In this document: positions 31,814-43,335 of the stretch, piece by piece
Layout: each line of letters begins with the position of its first letter
Position numbering within the stretch: the first letter of the stretch is position 1
From: Branchinecta lynchi
Lineage: Eukaryota > Arthropoda > Branchiopoda > Anostraca > Branchinectidae
Length of the DNA stretch: 64,000 nt
Assembly: GCA_023053575.1 (NCBI GenBank)
Contig: JAKZAP010000005.1
Span: forward strand, 5,456,001-5,520,000
Direction of reading: 5' to 3'
Translations under genes and position numbers: made by a program
The notes under the pieces: generated by a model
What the model was told of the DNA's origin: nothing
Database searches by the model: none
What the model saw: only the letters and a program-made list of their open reading frames with translations

Positions 31814-33260
31814 AACAAGACCAAAGGTTTCGATGGGATCCCAAAAATTCAATATCTGATCCAGACAACTGGGTCTTGTCTTAGCCAGATCCAGCCATCG
31901 CCAGACTCCTTGAACATTTTTACAATTAAAATTCAGAAACAGATTAAGGCCAAATAGCTAATCACCTGAGAAAACCAAGTTCAGATTTGGATTCAGCATG
32001 TGTGTTTACCCATATAAGTCATATCTGTTTTGACGAAAACTTCCTGCCACTTCTGCCAATTTCCCGGTTCCGGCCGAACTCCAGAACTACTTGTCCGGCG
32101 AAAAAAGAAAGCTCAAAGACGAAATCAGGGTATCTTCTTTCCCCAGTAATGAACATCTAATCAACTTCAAATAGAAATTTAGCTTATAACAAATTTTCCG
32201 ATTCCAGCCGGATTCCGGTCGAACTATATGTCCGGGTAAAATACGATTGTCACACAGGGACTCAGCATCTCTTCTTACCCCTAAATCGCTTATCTAATCA
32301 ACTAGAAATAAAACTTTGACTTCCAACAGTTTTCCGGTTTTGGCCGGATTCCGGACGAACTACATGTCCGGGTAGAAACTTGTTTTCACATAAGTGTTCA
32401 GCATGTCTTCTTGCCCTAAATCGAACATCCAATCAACTCCAAATTAAACTTTTAATTTTGACAAACTTTCCGGTTTGGGCCGGATTCCGGTCGAAATACT
32501 TGTCCGTCGAGAAAATAGTTTTCACCATCGTCTTCAGCATGTCTCCCTACCTCTAAATCGAACATTTAATCAACTTCAAATAAAACTTTTACTTTCAACA
32601 AACTTTCCGGTTTGGGCCGGATTCCGGGCGAAATACTTGCTCCATCGAGAAAATAGTTTTCACCATCGTCTTCAGCATGTCTTCCTACCCCTAAATCGAA
32701 CATCTAATCAATTTCAGATAAAACTTTTACTTTCAACAAACTTTCCGGTTTGGGCCGGATTCCGGGCGAAATACTTGTCCGTCGAGAAAATAATTTTCAC
32801 CATCGTCTTCAGCATGTCTTCCTACCCCTAAATCGAACATCTAATCATCTTCAAATAAAACTTTTACTTTCAACAAACTTTCCGGTTTTGGCCGGATTCC
32901 GGGCGAACTACTTGTCCGATGACAAAATGGTTTTCACCATCGTGTTCAGCATGTCTTCTTACCCCATAATCGACTATCACATTAGCTGTTTCAAAATATT
33001 TTGTTTGTCCCTTAATTTCAATCCCCTCCCCCACCCCTAAATGTAGAGCTACAAAGCCCATCTACGAACTTGACTGGTCCGACGACCCAACGAACCTTCT
33101 CACCAAGTTTCATCAAAATATCTCATTCCCTTCGAGAGTTATCGTGCTTACAGACGGACGGACAGACAGACGGACGGACGGACGGACGGACGGACGGACA
33201 GACGGACAACTTTTGCGATGTCATAGGTATCCCTCCACTTACGTTTTGGGATCCCAAAAA
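31814..33260 (-). mobile_element. Family B element (B9), complete, inside a LINE
   Basis: Read on the minus strand, the 5' palindrome TTTTTGGGATCCCAAAACG is at 33260. Next comes a TCCGTCCGTC microsatellite (33155-33205) and about eight internal units of ~125-130 bp, very similar between 32480 and 32990. The 3' terminus is GGTTTCGATGGGATCCC inverted, ending AACAAG at 31814. The LINE frame resumes on the other side, so the insertion is clean. Confidence 0.9.
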
Positions 33261-33420
33261 GCAAACCATGTCCTGAGCTCTAAGCTTAGCTCTCCTTACA
33301 GCTCTAAGCTCTCTTGCAGTAAATCCAAGAAAAACGAATTTTACGGTGTTTAGTCGAACTGATGTGCCTGAACTTCTTGATAATGTGCTATATGATGGTG
33401 TCAGCATAACCCGATAAAAA
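33261..33420 (+). pseudogene. LINE fragment, part 2
   Basis: The plus-strand frame NPRKTNFTVFSRTDVPELLD then DNVLYDGVSIT is the thumb entrance of the same ORF2 found before 31813. It is cut again at about 33420 by a TAGTAG-rich tract. Confidence 0.75.
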
Positions 33421-33715
33421 ATTTGTAGCCTGCCTAGTAGTATGGTAGTAGCACGAAAATGTTGCATGTAATACTATGTAATAGTAAAGAATAATATCAT
33501 TTTATGTGCCTCAGACTGGTCCAATCTTATGTAGTAGTATCCAGTAGTATCCTGTCTTGCCATAGTAGCATCCAGTCTTGCTAATAGTAGCATATAGTAG
33601 TATGCAGTAACACGGTAGCCTTAAAGTAGAAGCATGTAGTAGCATCGTTAGTACTGCATGCAACTTTTTCGTACTACTTCATAGTACTATTTTGAGATAA
33701 ATTTTTCATCGCGAA
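33421..33715. repeat. TAGTAG(C/T)AT-rich tract inserted in LINE
   Basis: Irregular repeats of TAGTAGTAT, TAGTAGCAT and GTAGTAT fill this stretch, between two LINE parts that belong together. Its origin is unknown; it could be a foldback-type insertion (GTAGTACGAAAA-like ends face each other near 33440 and 33670). Confidence 0.6.
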
Positions 33716-34310
33716 CACAGGTGTTTGTTTGTAAATATCTCGGATTTTATATTGACTGCAATTTGTCTTGGAAGAAGCATGGTGAAATGGTATCGGCAAA
33801 AGCAGCTAGAGGATTGGGAGTGATGAGGAGGCTGAAAAAAGTGTTCCTGGTAGAAGTTGTCAAACTGCTACCGTTAGACTGCTAAGTTATACACTGCTAT
33901 TGTGCATCCTTACATCACGTACGGTTGTTCTGTTTGGGCAAGTAATTTCTTGGTGAATTATATAAGAACCCAAACAATACAAAAGAAAGCGCTGCGTCTC
34001 ATAGGAGAATTTCAAAATTGCCAGAATACTGCGGAGTGTTTTAGAAAGAATGGGATTTTGAACGTAGGTGAGCTTCGTGATTACCAGCTAGCGACTTTTG
34101 TTCTTTCAAAGTGCAAATAAGGTAAGCCCTGAGTACTTTTATGATTTTCACGAGGGGTTGCTCACTCCCAAAAACGATGTACACCAAGTGGCGCGTGCCG
34201 CGGTGCCGAGCCGGTGCCGCGGTTTTTTTTACTTCAAATTACAGTATTGTGATAAAGCACGATTTCTGATGTACATGTAAACAAATTTCATCAGATATTG
34301 GCCGAGAATG
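33716..34310 (+). pseudogene. LINE fragment, part 3 (C-terminal region)
   Basis: KYLGFYIDCNLSWKKHGEMV continues ORF2, followed (after a stop) by AIVHPYITYGCSVWASNF and IQKKALRLIGEFQNCQN, the conserved C-terminal helices of CR1/Jockey-like ORF2. GC-rich GTGCCGCGGTGCCGAGCCGG sequence follows at 34190-34220. Stops make it inactive. Confidence 0.8.
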
Positions 34311-34332
34311 AAGTCGGCAATGTGTGTTGAAT

Positions 34333-35360
34333 ACAAGAGCTAGCAGCTCATATGGTACTTGCAAGGCTGGGTCAGAGGATGAAATTTAGGAATTTGTAAA
34401 TTCTTGGGTTTCTTGTGTTTAATTATAAGCCATACCCTTGAAATAAGAATGATTGTGGGCCCTTGGAAATCAAGAGAATGATCTGGTGAAAAGTATTTTA
34501 TTTTTGCACTTTAATGGCACTAGAAATTCATGTGAAAGCAAAACCCTTTAGGCAAAAGTGACTATGGGCTCATGGGGATCACGTAGTTGTATATTTTGCT
34601 CAAACTAATGCAACCTATAATACTAATGCAACCTACTTCCGTAATCATTACATATATTTCTAAACCCGGAGACCCACGTTTCGTGCGCTACATTCTAACC
34701 CCTCTAACAAAACCTCGCTGATTTTCTCACTTGCCGTGTTTTGCTACCTTCGATGTGTATCACGCTGTCGACGGTTCGAGACGGTTGTCTGCGAGAATTT
34801 TTCCATCAGGAAAATCGGTTATGCAAATTGTTTCCCTGTTTCGGTAGAAGTCAACGGGTCTCGGAAAAGGCTTAAAACAGCCAAAACAGTTAGTTATTTA
34901 TTGAAAGCACAGCATAGTTAAAGTATTCAAATACTTTAAAATACTGTAAGTTGAAGAGTGATTAGTGCGAGGGGTCCTTTAAGGGAGCTGGAAATTCATT
35001 TTGAAGCAAAACCCTTGTTTCACAAATAATCATGGGCTCATGGGGATCATAAAAATATATGTTTTGCTCCAAAGTATTTTCTGTACTTTGTGGTTATGAT
35101 GAGTACTTTAAGGAATGTGGTTGGCTCTATAAAAGAATTTATGAACCAATCTTTTCCTTCCTTGACTACCTACTTAGGCTAACTGGTACATATATTTAGC
35201 CACAGCAAGTGCATGAAAATGGCAAAGTTCGAAGCACGAACGTTCAAATAAGCATACCTCTATTGCACTCCCAGAGTGTCTGATGGGGAAATTGACTTTT
35301 TCCAAGTTAAATATGCCTGCCAAGTATCATTCTTAGCACACTCTACAAATATGAAAAAAA
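34333..35360 (-). mobile_element. Family A element, inverse (A7)
   Basis: The 3' terminus lies at 34333-34366 (minus strand GCAAGTACCATATGAGC, GAGCTGCTAGCTC hairpin, CTTGT). ~125-bp units follow (AGCAAAACCCTT, CATGGGCTCATGGGGATCA at 34430-34600 and 34985-35100), then one A-type long unit start near 35295-35350 (TGCCTGCCAAGTATCATTCT). A TTAA-type MITE interrupts it at about 34605-34978. Confidence 0.7.
34605..34978 (+). mobile_element. TTAA-type MITE family, left-truncated copy
   Basis: This closely matches 60187-60996 without the inner insertion there. Its right end GGGGTCCT is followed by TTAA (34979-34982). It provides the empty site GGCTTAAAACAGCC (about 34882) for the nested element of the other copy. 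piggyBac-like origin is inferred from the TTAA. Confidence 0.65.
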
Positions 35361-35445
35361 GATTGGTCGCCACTGAAATACCTTCACCAGAAGCAAAATA
35401 TACTGAAGCTGACTCAAGTTTTGGGCGATGTTCGATACCGATAAC
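35361..35445. other. Short unassigned stretch
   Basis: Nothing recognised between A7 and the ATCGAT-rich tandem DNA. Confidence 0.3.
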
Positions 35446-36020
35446 GATATATCCATGTATCGGACAAAATATCGATATCGAAAGTAAATATCGATATCGA
35501 TAACGATATTTGTTCATTCGTAAAGATTGCAATTAATCCAACATAACCCACACTTATATATACGAAATTGGAGCAATGTGTATTCCGCAATTCCTTTCTT
35601 ATTTATCCGGAGTTCGAGATGATCCAGTATGCGATATATCGGATATCGATCGATCGATATATCGCACCAAATATCGATATCGAAACGTAAATATCGCTAT
35701 CGAAAACGATATTTGTTCATCGTAATTATTGTAAATAATCCGAACTAACCTACACTTATATATCCGAAATTGGACAATATGTTTTCCCTAATTCATTTCT
35801 CATTTATTCTGAGTTTGAAATGATCCAAGATGCTATTTAATGAAAATTTGGTTCTTAGATTTTGGCGAAACGAAGCATGGTAAGCAAATATCAATATCGA
35901 TATATCGATTATCGAATATCGAAAGTGAAAATATCGATATATCGATTGTTGAATATCGAAAGCGGAAATATCGATATATCGATTATCTAATATCGAAAGT
36001 GAAAATATCGATATATCGAA
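35446..36020. repeat. ATCGAT-rich tandem DNA (~202-bp dimer plus ATATCGAT arrays)
   Basis: Two ~202-bp units (CACTTATATATACGAAATTGG at 35551, its relative at 35753) alternate with AATATCGATATCGAAA blocks. From 35890 to 36020 ATATCGATATATCGATTATC repeats about four times with a ~45-bp period. No gene. Confidence 0.85.
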
Positions 36021-36229
36021 AAATCCAAGTATCGCCAAGCACCAGTACCAAACCATGGTTGACCACTTTGCGCATTTGGTCAACAGCATCTCCTCATATC
36101 TAGTTCAGCTTCTTCTTCGGTTGCATGTTTTCAATAATTCTTTCATTCAAGTACCTTCGTTATTGGGCGCCAGATACCAGATACCAGATGGCGAAGAGTA
36201 ATCTGCAGAAAATTTGTCCGTGGCCGGCG

Positions 36230-36570
36230 TATCGTGCTAGAGGCGCGCCGGTGCCGTGCCGGTGCCGCCGTGCCGGTGCCGTGCCGGTGCCGTGTCGAGG
36301 TGTACACCGGTGGCGGAGAGAGAGCAACCCCTCGGATTTTCATAACACTAACTCGTTTTATCACCCTTATTTTAACCGACATTCGGAGGATTTAGCTCAC
36401 GAGAGAAGGAACACAACAGAGCAGGATTTGTTCTCAGGAGCATAGGTGTGAGCGTCTGGAATGACCTTCCAGAATCGGTCAGAGCGGCTGTAAGTCTGGC
36501 ATCATTCAAGAGAATGGTTAAATCCCATTCTTTGGAAAGGAAAGAAGTGTGATAATATTATTTATTTATA
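36230..36570 (+). pseudogene. LINE C-terminal fragment with GGTGCC-rich insert
   Basis: 36231-36300 is a GTGCCGGTGCC simple repeat, inverse in arrangement to that at 34190-34220. Downstream the frames NTNSFYHPYFNRHSEDLAH and SIGVSVWNDLPESVRAAVSL, then FKRMVKSHSLERKEV to a stop near 36550, match the extreme C-terminus of LINE ORF2 (G-x2-VWN-x-LP). It may be the remaining end of the LINE at 33716-34310. A TAATATTATTTATTTATAATAA tail follows. Confidence 0.75.
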
Positions 36571-36860
36571 ATAACATAATAAGGTAAGCCCCCCGTGGGG
36601 GGTGGGGGGGGGGTCAATACGCAGTAGTGAAGGAAGGGTATAGCGGATTCATGGTGGTTAGAATTGCGGCCACAATCAGGATTTTTTTGTCTTAAAAGTG
36701 GTCGTTAATGATAAATTGTGTTTAATTTATATGTTTTTGATGAAATTAAAAAAATGTCTATGTCTATGTTATGTACGAATATGGTGGGTCTGACCAAAAT
36801 TTGCCGTGCGGATAGTACTCGAAATTCGTAGCTTAAGACATGACATAGGAACATCATCTT
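36571..36860. other. Spacer with G-run
   Basis: CCCCCCGTGGGGGGTGGGGGGGGG at 36591-36613 could fold or form G-quadruplexes. Otherwise nothing recognised. Confidence 0.35.
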
Positions 36861-37923
36861 CTTGGGATCCCAAAACGTAAGTGGAGGGATACCTATGACA
36901 TCGTAAAAGTTGTCCGTTTGTCCGTCTGTTAGCACGATAACTCTCGAAGGGAATGAGATATTTTGATGAAACTTTGTGTGAGGACTCTTTGGGTCAAGGG
37001 TAAGGTCAAGTTCGTAGATGGGCTCTGTAGCCCTACGTTTAGGGGTGGGGGAGGGGGTTCAAATTAAGGTTGATAATAAATTGATAAATTGATAGTCTAT
37101 TATGTGGTAAGAATACATGCTGACCACGAACATGCAAACTATTTTCTCGTCCGACAAGTAGTTCGCCCGGAATCCGGCAAAAACCGGAAAGTTGGTTACA
37201 AGTAAAAGTTTCATTTGAAGCTGATTAAATGTTCAATTTAGAGGTAAGAAGACATGCTGAACACGATGGTGAAAACCATTTTCTCGCCGGACGAGTAGTT
37301 TTTCCGGAATCCGGCTAAAAAAGGAAAGTTGGTTGGTTAATAGTAAAAGTTTGATTTGAATTTGATTAAATGTTCGATCTAGGGGTAAGCAGACATGCTG
37401 AACACTTATGTGAAAATCATTTTCTTCCCGGACAACTAATTTGCCCAGAATCTGGCCAAAACCGGAATTTTTTTTTTAAGTTTATTTGAAGTTGATTAGA
37501 TTACGGATTTAGGGGTAAGAAGAGACGCTGAGTCTGTGTATGACAATCATTTTTCAACCGGTCATATAATTCATCCAGAATCCGGTTGTAACCGTTATTG
37601 TTTAGAAGCTAAAGTTTTATTTGAAATTGATTAGACGTGCTTTACTAATAAGGAGATACCGTACGCTGAATTCGATTCTGAATTTTCTTTTCTTGCTTGA
37701 CAAGTAGTTCGCTCGGAATTCGGCTGAAACCGGAAGTTTGGCAGAATTAAAGCAGGAAGTTTCGATCAGTATCGTCAAAATAGACATGGCTCATAGACGT
37801 ATATCCGAACTTGGTTTTCTCTAATCAGTAGCCTGGTGAAGACTGGATCTGGCGAAGACAAGACCCAGTTGTCTGGATCAAATAATAGCTTTTTGGGATC
37901 CCATCGAAACCTTAGGTCTTGTT
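36861..37923 (+). mobile_element. Family B element, complete (B10)
   Basis: The 5' end is CTTGGGATCCCAAAACG at 36861 and the microsatellite is short. Five to six internal units follow. The 3' end is GGGATCCCATCGAAACC, then TTAGGTCTTGTT at 37923. The next copy starts within the last bases. Confidence 0.9.
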
Positions 37924-39018
37924 GGGATCCCAAAACGTAAGTGGAGGGATACCTATGACATCGCAAAAGTTGTCCGTCTGTCCGTCTGTAACCACGATAA
38001 CTGTCGAAGGGAATGAGATATTTTGATGAAACTTGGTGTGCGAATTCGTTGGGTCGTCGGACCAGTCGAGTTTGTAAATGGGCTTTGTAGCCCTACATTT
38101 AGGGGTGGGGGAAGGGGTTCAAATTAAGGGGCAAACAAAATATTTTGAAACAGCTAATGCGATAGTCGACTGTGAGGTAAGAAGACATGCTGAACACGAT
38201 GGTGAAAACCATTTTGTCATAGGACAAGTAGTTCGCCCGGAATCGGGCCAAAACCGAAAAGTTTGTTAAAAGTAAAAGTTTTATTTGAAGTTGAATAGAT
38301 GTTCGATTGAGGGGTAGGAAGACATGCTGAAGACGTCGGTGAAAACCATTTTCTCGACGGACAAGTAGTTCGCCCGGAATCCGGACCAAACCGGAAAGTT
38401 TGTTAAAATTAAAAGTTTTATTTGGCGTTGATCAGATGTCCGATTTGAGCAAAAAAACATGCTGAACACTTATGTGAAAAATTTTTCTAACCGGACATGT
38501 AGTTTGCCCGGAATCAGGCCAAAACCGGAAAATTGTTAGAAGTTAAAGTTTTATTTGTAGTTGATTAGATAACCGATTTAGGGGTAAGAAGAGATGCTGA
38601 ATCCGTGTGTGACAATCATATTTTACCCTGACGTATAGTTCGACCGGAATCCGGCTGGAAATTTTTATTTGAAGTTGATTAGATGTTCATTATTGGGGAA
38701 AGAAGATTCCTGAGTACTTTTTTGAGCTTTTCGCCTTACACGTAGTTCTTGAGTTCGGACGAAACCGGGAAATTGGCAGAAGTGGCAGGAAGTTTTCGTC
38801 AAAACAGATCTGACTTATAGGGGTAAACACACATGCTGAATCCGTATCTGAACTTGGTTTTCTCAGATGATTAGCTATTTGGCCTTAATCTGTTTCTGAA
38901 TTTTAATAGTAAAAAAGTTCAAGGAGTCTGGCGATGACTGGATCTGGCCAAGACAAGACCCAGTTGTCTGGAACAGATATTGAATTTTTGGGATCCCATC
39001 AAAAACTTTGGTCTTGTT
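37921..39018 (+). mobile_element. Family B element, complete (B11)
   Basis: It starts as GTTGGGATCCCAAAACG immediately at the 3' terminus of B10 and repeats the full family order. It ends with GGGATCCCATCAAAAAC, TTTGGTCTTGTT at 39018. B10 and B11 are head to tail with no spacer. Confidence 0.9.
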
Positions 39019-39965
39019 GAAACAGGTATATACTCAGACTGAGAAATCTTGACAGTATCAAACTGAATAGGCGTATTATTCAGACAAAAATGGCGGTTTG
39101 TATACAAAAATGCCTTTTTTTTCGCTTAAAGACCTAATCCAAACATTCTGTTTACCTTCTCTTACTGATCGTAAGCCACCAGTTTATTTAGATTTGAACT
39201 TGATTGCCGGGTTGCTGTTTTGGCTCGAGAAAAAAACCACGCAAAACTTCTTCTTTTTCAGATGACGAAATTTTTAACGTTTGATTAGCAAAGAATTATG
39301 AGACTCACTTGATCATTTTTGGTGTGTCTTCAGAAGTACCACACTGGTCTTGGGCTTTTAATTTATTTGTATTTATAGTAAATAGTTGGAGTATTAGATG
39401 GAAATTATTATTTTGATCCTTGGCTCTTTACGCGCCATAACGGCTGTCCCGGATAATCGGCTGAGATTTAGTCCAGACCGAGTTATTTCAAACCTAGGAA
39501 ATGCGGTGGGTTTTTTTTTAATTTGCTCATTGTTTGACGGTTTTTTTGTGGTTTTGAACATTCGTTGTGACAGTAGGGATGGTTAACATTGTGTGTGTGG
39601 TAGAAAGACAATTTCTTGTGTTCCGCTTTAAATGTCGCCTGTAGTCATCGCCATCGTTCCTGCGTTCGCGGTTAACTAACAGTTACGCTGACAAGTGACT
39701 TGCGCCGGCGTTCGCTTTCGGTTGGAGGAGCTGAGTGACCGACAGTCGAGACGTGAGGACGTGTTAAAAAGAATAGCAAAGGGCAGTCTTTAACGGCGAG
39801 CGTTAGGAAAAATTGTAATAGGTCTATTGGTTTTTGCCATGTCTGGATGTCCATTGGTCCCAAGCTGACCAACGGAATGTGTGGTTGAAGATCAGACTAA
39901 GAAGGTCTGAAGTTGAGTTTATCTTCTTTTGGCATAAATAGTACCGGTCCAAATATAACCTATAG
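39019..39965. other. Intron, unassigned
   Basis: No recognisable gene or element end. Scattered T-runs only. Confidence 0.35.
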
Positions 39966-39969
39966 GCAC

Positions 39970-40110
39970 AGCTGGTGGACTCGGTTTCTGGACTCGTCTC
40001 GAGACGCCTTTTTCAAGGACGGATTCGTCTTTCACGGAGCTTTCCGTACGCCAGAGCTGTGGACTCTGGCTCTGGACTCGTCTCGAGACGCCTTTTTCAA
40101 GGACTCGGAC
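39970..40110. repeat. 84-bp tandem duplication (GGACTCG/GAGACGCC)
   Basis: GACTCGTCTCGAGACGCC plus TTTTTCAAGGAC occurs at 39991 and 40075, a period of 84 bp. TTTCCGTACGCCAGAG in between resembles 9550-9570. It belongs with the GGACTC repeat family at 9.1-9.66 kb. Confidence 0.7.
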
Positions 40111-40286
40111 TCGGATTAAGTGTTTGCATTAGGTATTTGGCTGTCGAAATTTCGATGACTTTCTAAGTTGCCCAATACAGTATGATCTCTGATGATAACA
40201 TATTTTATATTGTGCCGTTTATATCGCTAACTCATAATCAAACTTAAAAACTTCGAATAACGAAAAATTAACAGTTGTACTAAACA

Positions 40287-41382
40287 TCACATTTGCAAAT
40301 ATGCGTCCCTGTACCTCAGAACGAAAACGTCGCCCGAACTGAGCATGAACCGCTTCTCCATCGTTCGTTCCGACTCGAGATCTGACACTTTGTCCTTCAA
40401 TGAAAAAAGGCAGGGCACTGCCAGCAGGACCTTGGCTAAACTCCGCAGGGCTGGAAACTCGTCTGATCTCTTCCAGAATTCGAAGGAATCACTCCTGGAG
40501 TTTGTGAGGTGCCGGAGGTAACGGTCGAGGTCGTCTGTTTGCTGGTCGGCTTCCGATTCCATAAATTCCTCGAAAAGTCGTGAGCTCGCGTTGATGTCGC
40601 CTTCTTGCCTCTCAATTTGTTCCGACTTCGGTGGCTTTGGGATGTTTTTTAACAAATTTCTGAGTTGGTCGTAGGCTTCGCATCGTTTGTTCTCGTCGAT
40701 CATCTTGAGGGATTTGAAGCTCGGGTCCAAGCATAAGGTGGTGTGATACAGCTTGTTAAACTGATAGTCTTTGGTCTTAAGCCGTTCAAATAAGGGTGAG
40801 CTCCAGACTTGGATCTTTCGCTGAAGCTTGAGCCACCAGAGTAAGCAAGCACCGATCTGAACGGTATCATTGGACATGTTATCGAACATTTGAACGGCAA
40901 GTTCTAGTAAGCCCTGGATTTGTGCACGGAGGACATCGTCTTGAATTTCATGCAAGTGCTCTTTGAGATCTTTCCACTTTCGGCAAGATGCAGGAACATC
41001 ATCAATCTTGCAAAGGTCGTCCAATATGTCGTTCATAAAACCACTAAAAGACGGGAGAACAATGCACTCCTCGAGCTTAGCAACATCGTCCCCGACGATG
41101 ATGATCATGTCTGTCTCTGGAAGTTCTTTCGGAAGCTTTGTAGGCTTCCCTATAGAAGCAAAAATCTGGGTCAGATGATCAATGAGTTCCGAGTCTGCTT
41201 TGTACTCAGTGGTCAGAAGTTCGACCGAACTGCGGTGAAAGCTCTCGTCGAGAATGTGACCGCGCAGAGTGAAGAACCTCTTCTTCTCGTAGTTTGTCCA
41301 AAATTCTACGGAGAAAACTGAGGCGTCCATCATCCTTCTTGTGTGCTCGGTTGTAGTTGGAATGTCTGAAAGGACTGCTGAC
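40287..41382 (-). CDS. hAT-derived gene, last exon (core and dimerisation domain)
   Basis: It encodes 364 residues plus a stop, on the antisense strand within the 27-kb PPP2R3C intron. The start resembles the first hAT core strands (SVEFWTNYEKKRFFTLRGH), followed by MIIIVGDDVAK (second Asp region) and LDPSFKSL. The C-terminal hAT dimerisation domain reads FEFWKRSDEFPALRSLAKVL to LSSGDVFVLRYRDAYL. Compared with the family, the first catalytic Asp appears as Glu (SVEFWT), the second Asp is kept, and the S-E-R-x-FS Glu appears as Asp/Lys (LKDKVSD). The CxxH of the core is not kept. The acceptor is poly-T plus TAG at 41383-41385, phase 2 entry. No stops. It may be domesticated. Confidence 0.85.
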
Positions 41383-41504
41383 CTAAAAAAAAAATCTTCA
41401 TTAGTTTTGATCCATCTTCGAAATTATGGTACTATAATATTATTAGCCAAGCACTTTCTTTACAAAATGCATTTCTACGCAATACTGTCAATGTAATGAA
41501 CTTT

Positions 41505-41878
41505 GGGCCTTCAGCAGAGAATAGCTCAGCAAAATAACACTAAGAGAGAAGCGCCAAGACCTATGCTTTCTATGCTTCGCAACCGGGCCATACTCGTAGC
41601 GCCGCTCACGACGCTTGCGGCATTTAAAGCGAGACAAACTTGTGGGTTTACAAATTTCTAGTAAAGCTAAGACGCGGTCTGCACACATCAAGGAAACAGA
41701 GGAGGCTGTATCTTTTTTTTTTGCTCTGTTCAGGATACGGAGTTATCGGAGCCAGCGCTGGTGCACGACTGATTGAGACTCAGTAGGGACGTTCTCTATC
41801 GGTAATGATGCTAGTGTCGCTGCTATTCGAGTGTGTGTCATTTTCTTAAAGTCTTGGCGTGTTCTTTCGCTCTGGGTG
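41505..41878. mobile_element. Eroded CAGAGC-type MITE
   Basis: CTCAGCAAAATAACACTAAG near the left, AAGCTAAGACGCGGTCTGCA in the middle and CCAGCGCTGGTGCACGACTG then TTCTTTCGCTCTGGG at the right parallel the complete element at 58914-59245. The copy is diverged and without clear duplication. Confidence 0.6.
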
Positions 41879-42115
41879 CCTGTTTTATAAAATCCTTTGT
41901 ACCCACGTTTCCCAATAGGCGATTTAACGTGTTTATTCTTTATCGAGTTTGGTAATTAATCAAACTTTTGATGATTCGATTTCACCACATTGGGTTCGTC
42001 ACTACGTAAATTCGGTCATTTAACCTATTTATTTTTTCACATTTGTTAGCGAATTCGGTTTTTCACCGGACTTCTCTCAAGTCTGTATCTGTTCTATTGC
42101 ATTCGGTCTTGGGCA
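41875..42115. repeat. Fragment of the ATTCGGT-repeat hAT family
   Basis: TTTGTACCCACGTTTCC, GGCGATTTAACGTGTTTATT and GAGTTTGGTAATTAATC match the interior of the complete element at 43336-45106 (43470-43560). No ends are present. Confidence 0.7.
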
Positions 42116-42540
42116 GGCCGTGGGAAAGTGTGTGAATTTTGCGCGAACGTAAGGGTGTAGGAGTTACGGCGTAAGCTACGTCGTCGATTCACGGAGGAAT
42201 TGGGAATAACACAGTAGCTGCATCGTGTCGGCAAATTGACTACACTAAAAGAGCTATAGGATGATTGTTTTTAGTTTAAACTAACGCCACGCCACTCATC
42301 TTCTACAGTTATTCAGTTGTCCTTCCGCTAGCGCGACTTGTCTGCTATCTTCATCTCCTAGTCTTCTAAGTTTCATTAGTTGTCGCTAGGTGGTCCGCAG
42401 TTACGACATAGTACGAAGATAGAGTGCTCTGTGCACTCTACCTTCGACCGATAGAAAATTGATCTGGAGCGTGTCCGAATTCAGCTTTTGAACAGAAAAT
42501 GCTGCATTAACTCTGCAATTTCTGCAACGTTTTGGTTTCG
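42116..42540. other. Intron, unassigned
   Basis: No gene or repeat boundary recognised. GTGCTCTGTGCACTC-type small palindromes occur near 42423-42440. Confidence 0.35.
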
Positions 42541-42966
42541 GACTGAAATTTTCGTGAAATTTTACGTGCAATTAATACCGCGAAAAATGTCATGAGAAAT
42601 GCTGCGAAGATGCAGCATTTTTTTTGCGGAATTTTCAGGAAGAAGCGGAAGGCGCGATGAAATGACGATATGTAAAAATGAATAGTAAGTGGAAAATGGC
42701 CTGAAAACACTAAAATAAATAGTTACAGATAGTTGTTTGAAGGTAAAACACTAAAATTTTCGTGAAATTTTACGTGCAATTAATACCGCGAAAAATGTCA
42801 TGAGAAATGCTGCGAAGATGCAGCATTTTTGGCGGAATTTTCAGGAAGAAGCGGAAGGCGCGATGAAATGACGATATGTAAAAATGAATAGTAAGTGGAA
42901 AATGGCCTGAAAATACTAAAATAAATAGTTACAGATAGTTGTTTGAAGGTAAAAAAAAAAAAAAAC
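42541..42966. repeat. 208-bp tandem duplication
   Basis: TTCGTGAAATTTTACGTGCA at 42551 recurs at 42759, and the following ~200 bp are nearly identical (small indel in the T-run after GCAGCATTTTT). It ends in an A-run at 42952. The low divergence indicates a recent duplication. No coding sense. Confidence 0.9.
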
Positions 42967-43335
42967 AGATTAAATTCATTTGAATTAATATCAAATAAAA
43001 AGACAAAATTGCTATCATCAAAAAGAATATGGGGCTTTTTTCACTGTGGGGTGACAGGAAAATGTACTTAAATTTTTACTTTTGGAAAAAAAAAATATCA
43101 GGCAAAAATAGATCACAAGTTTCAATTAGAATGGTTCTACCTTTATTCACAATCCTATGCAAATACTGGAAAGCTTAATGTAAAAACGATGGTGTGTTCA
43201 AACTTGTCTGAAAGAGTTTGAACTGAAATGACCTGAAACTCCTCAAGTTTGACCTAATTCGCCAAACAGCAGACTGCTTGCTGTCCCCAGGGTCATCAAA
43301 AATCACATTCAAAAGGATTTATAAAGCCCCATCGG
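42967..43335. other. Intron, unassigned
   Basis: Nothing recognised. The target sequence CCCATCGG of the following insertion is at 43328-43335. Confidence 0.4.
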
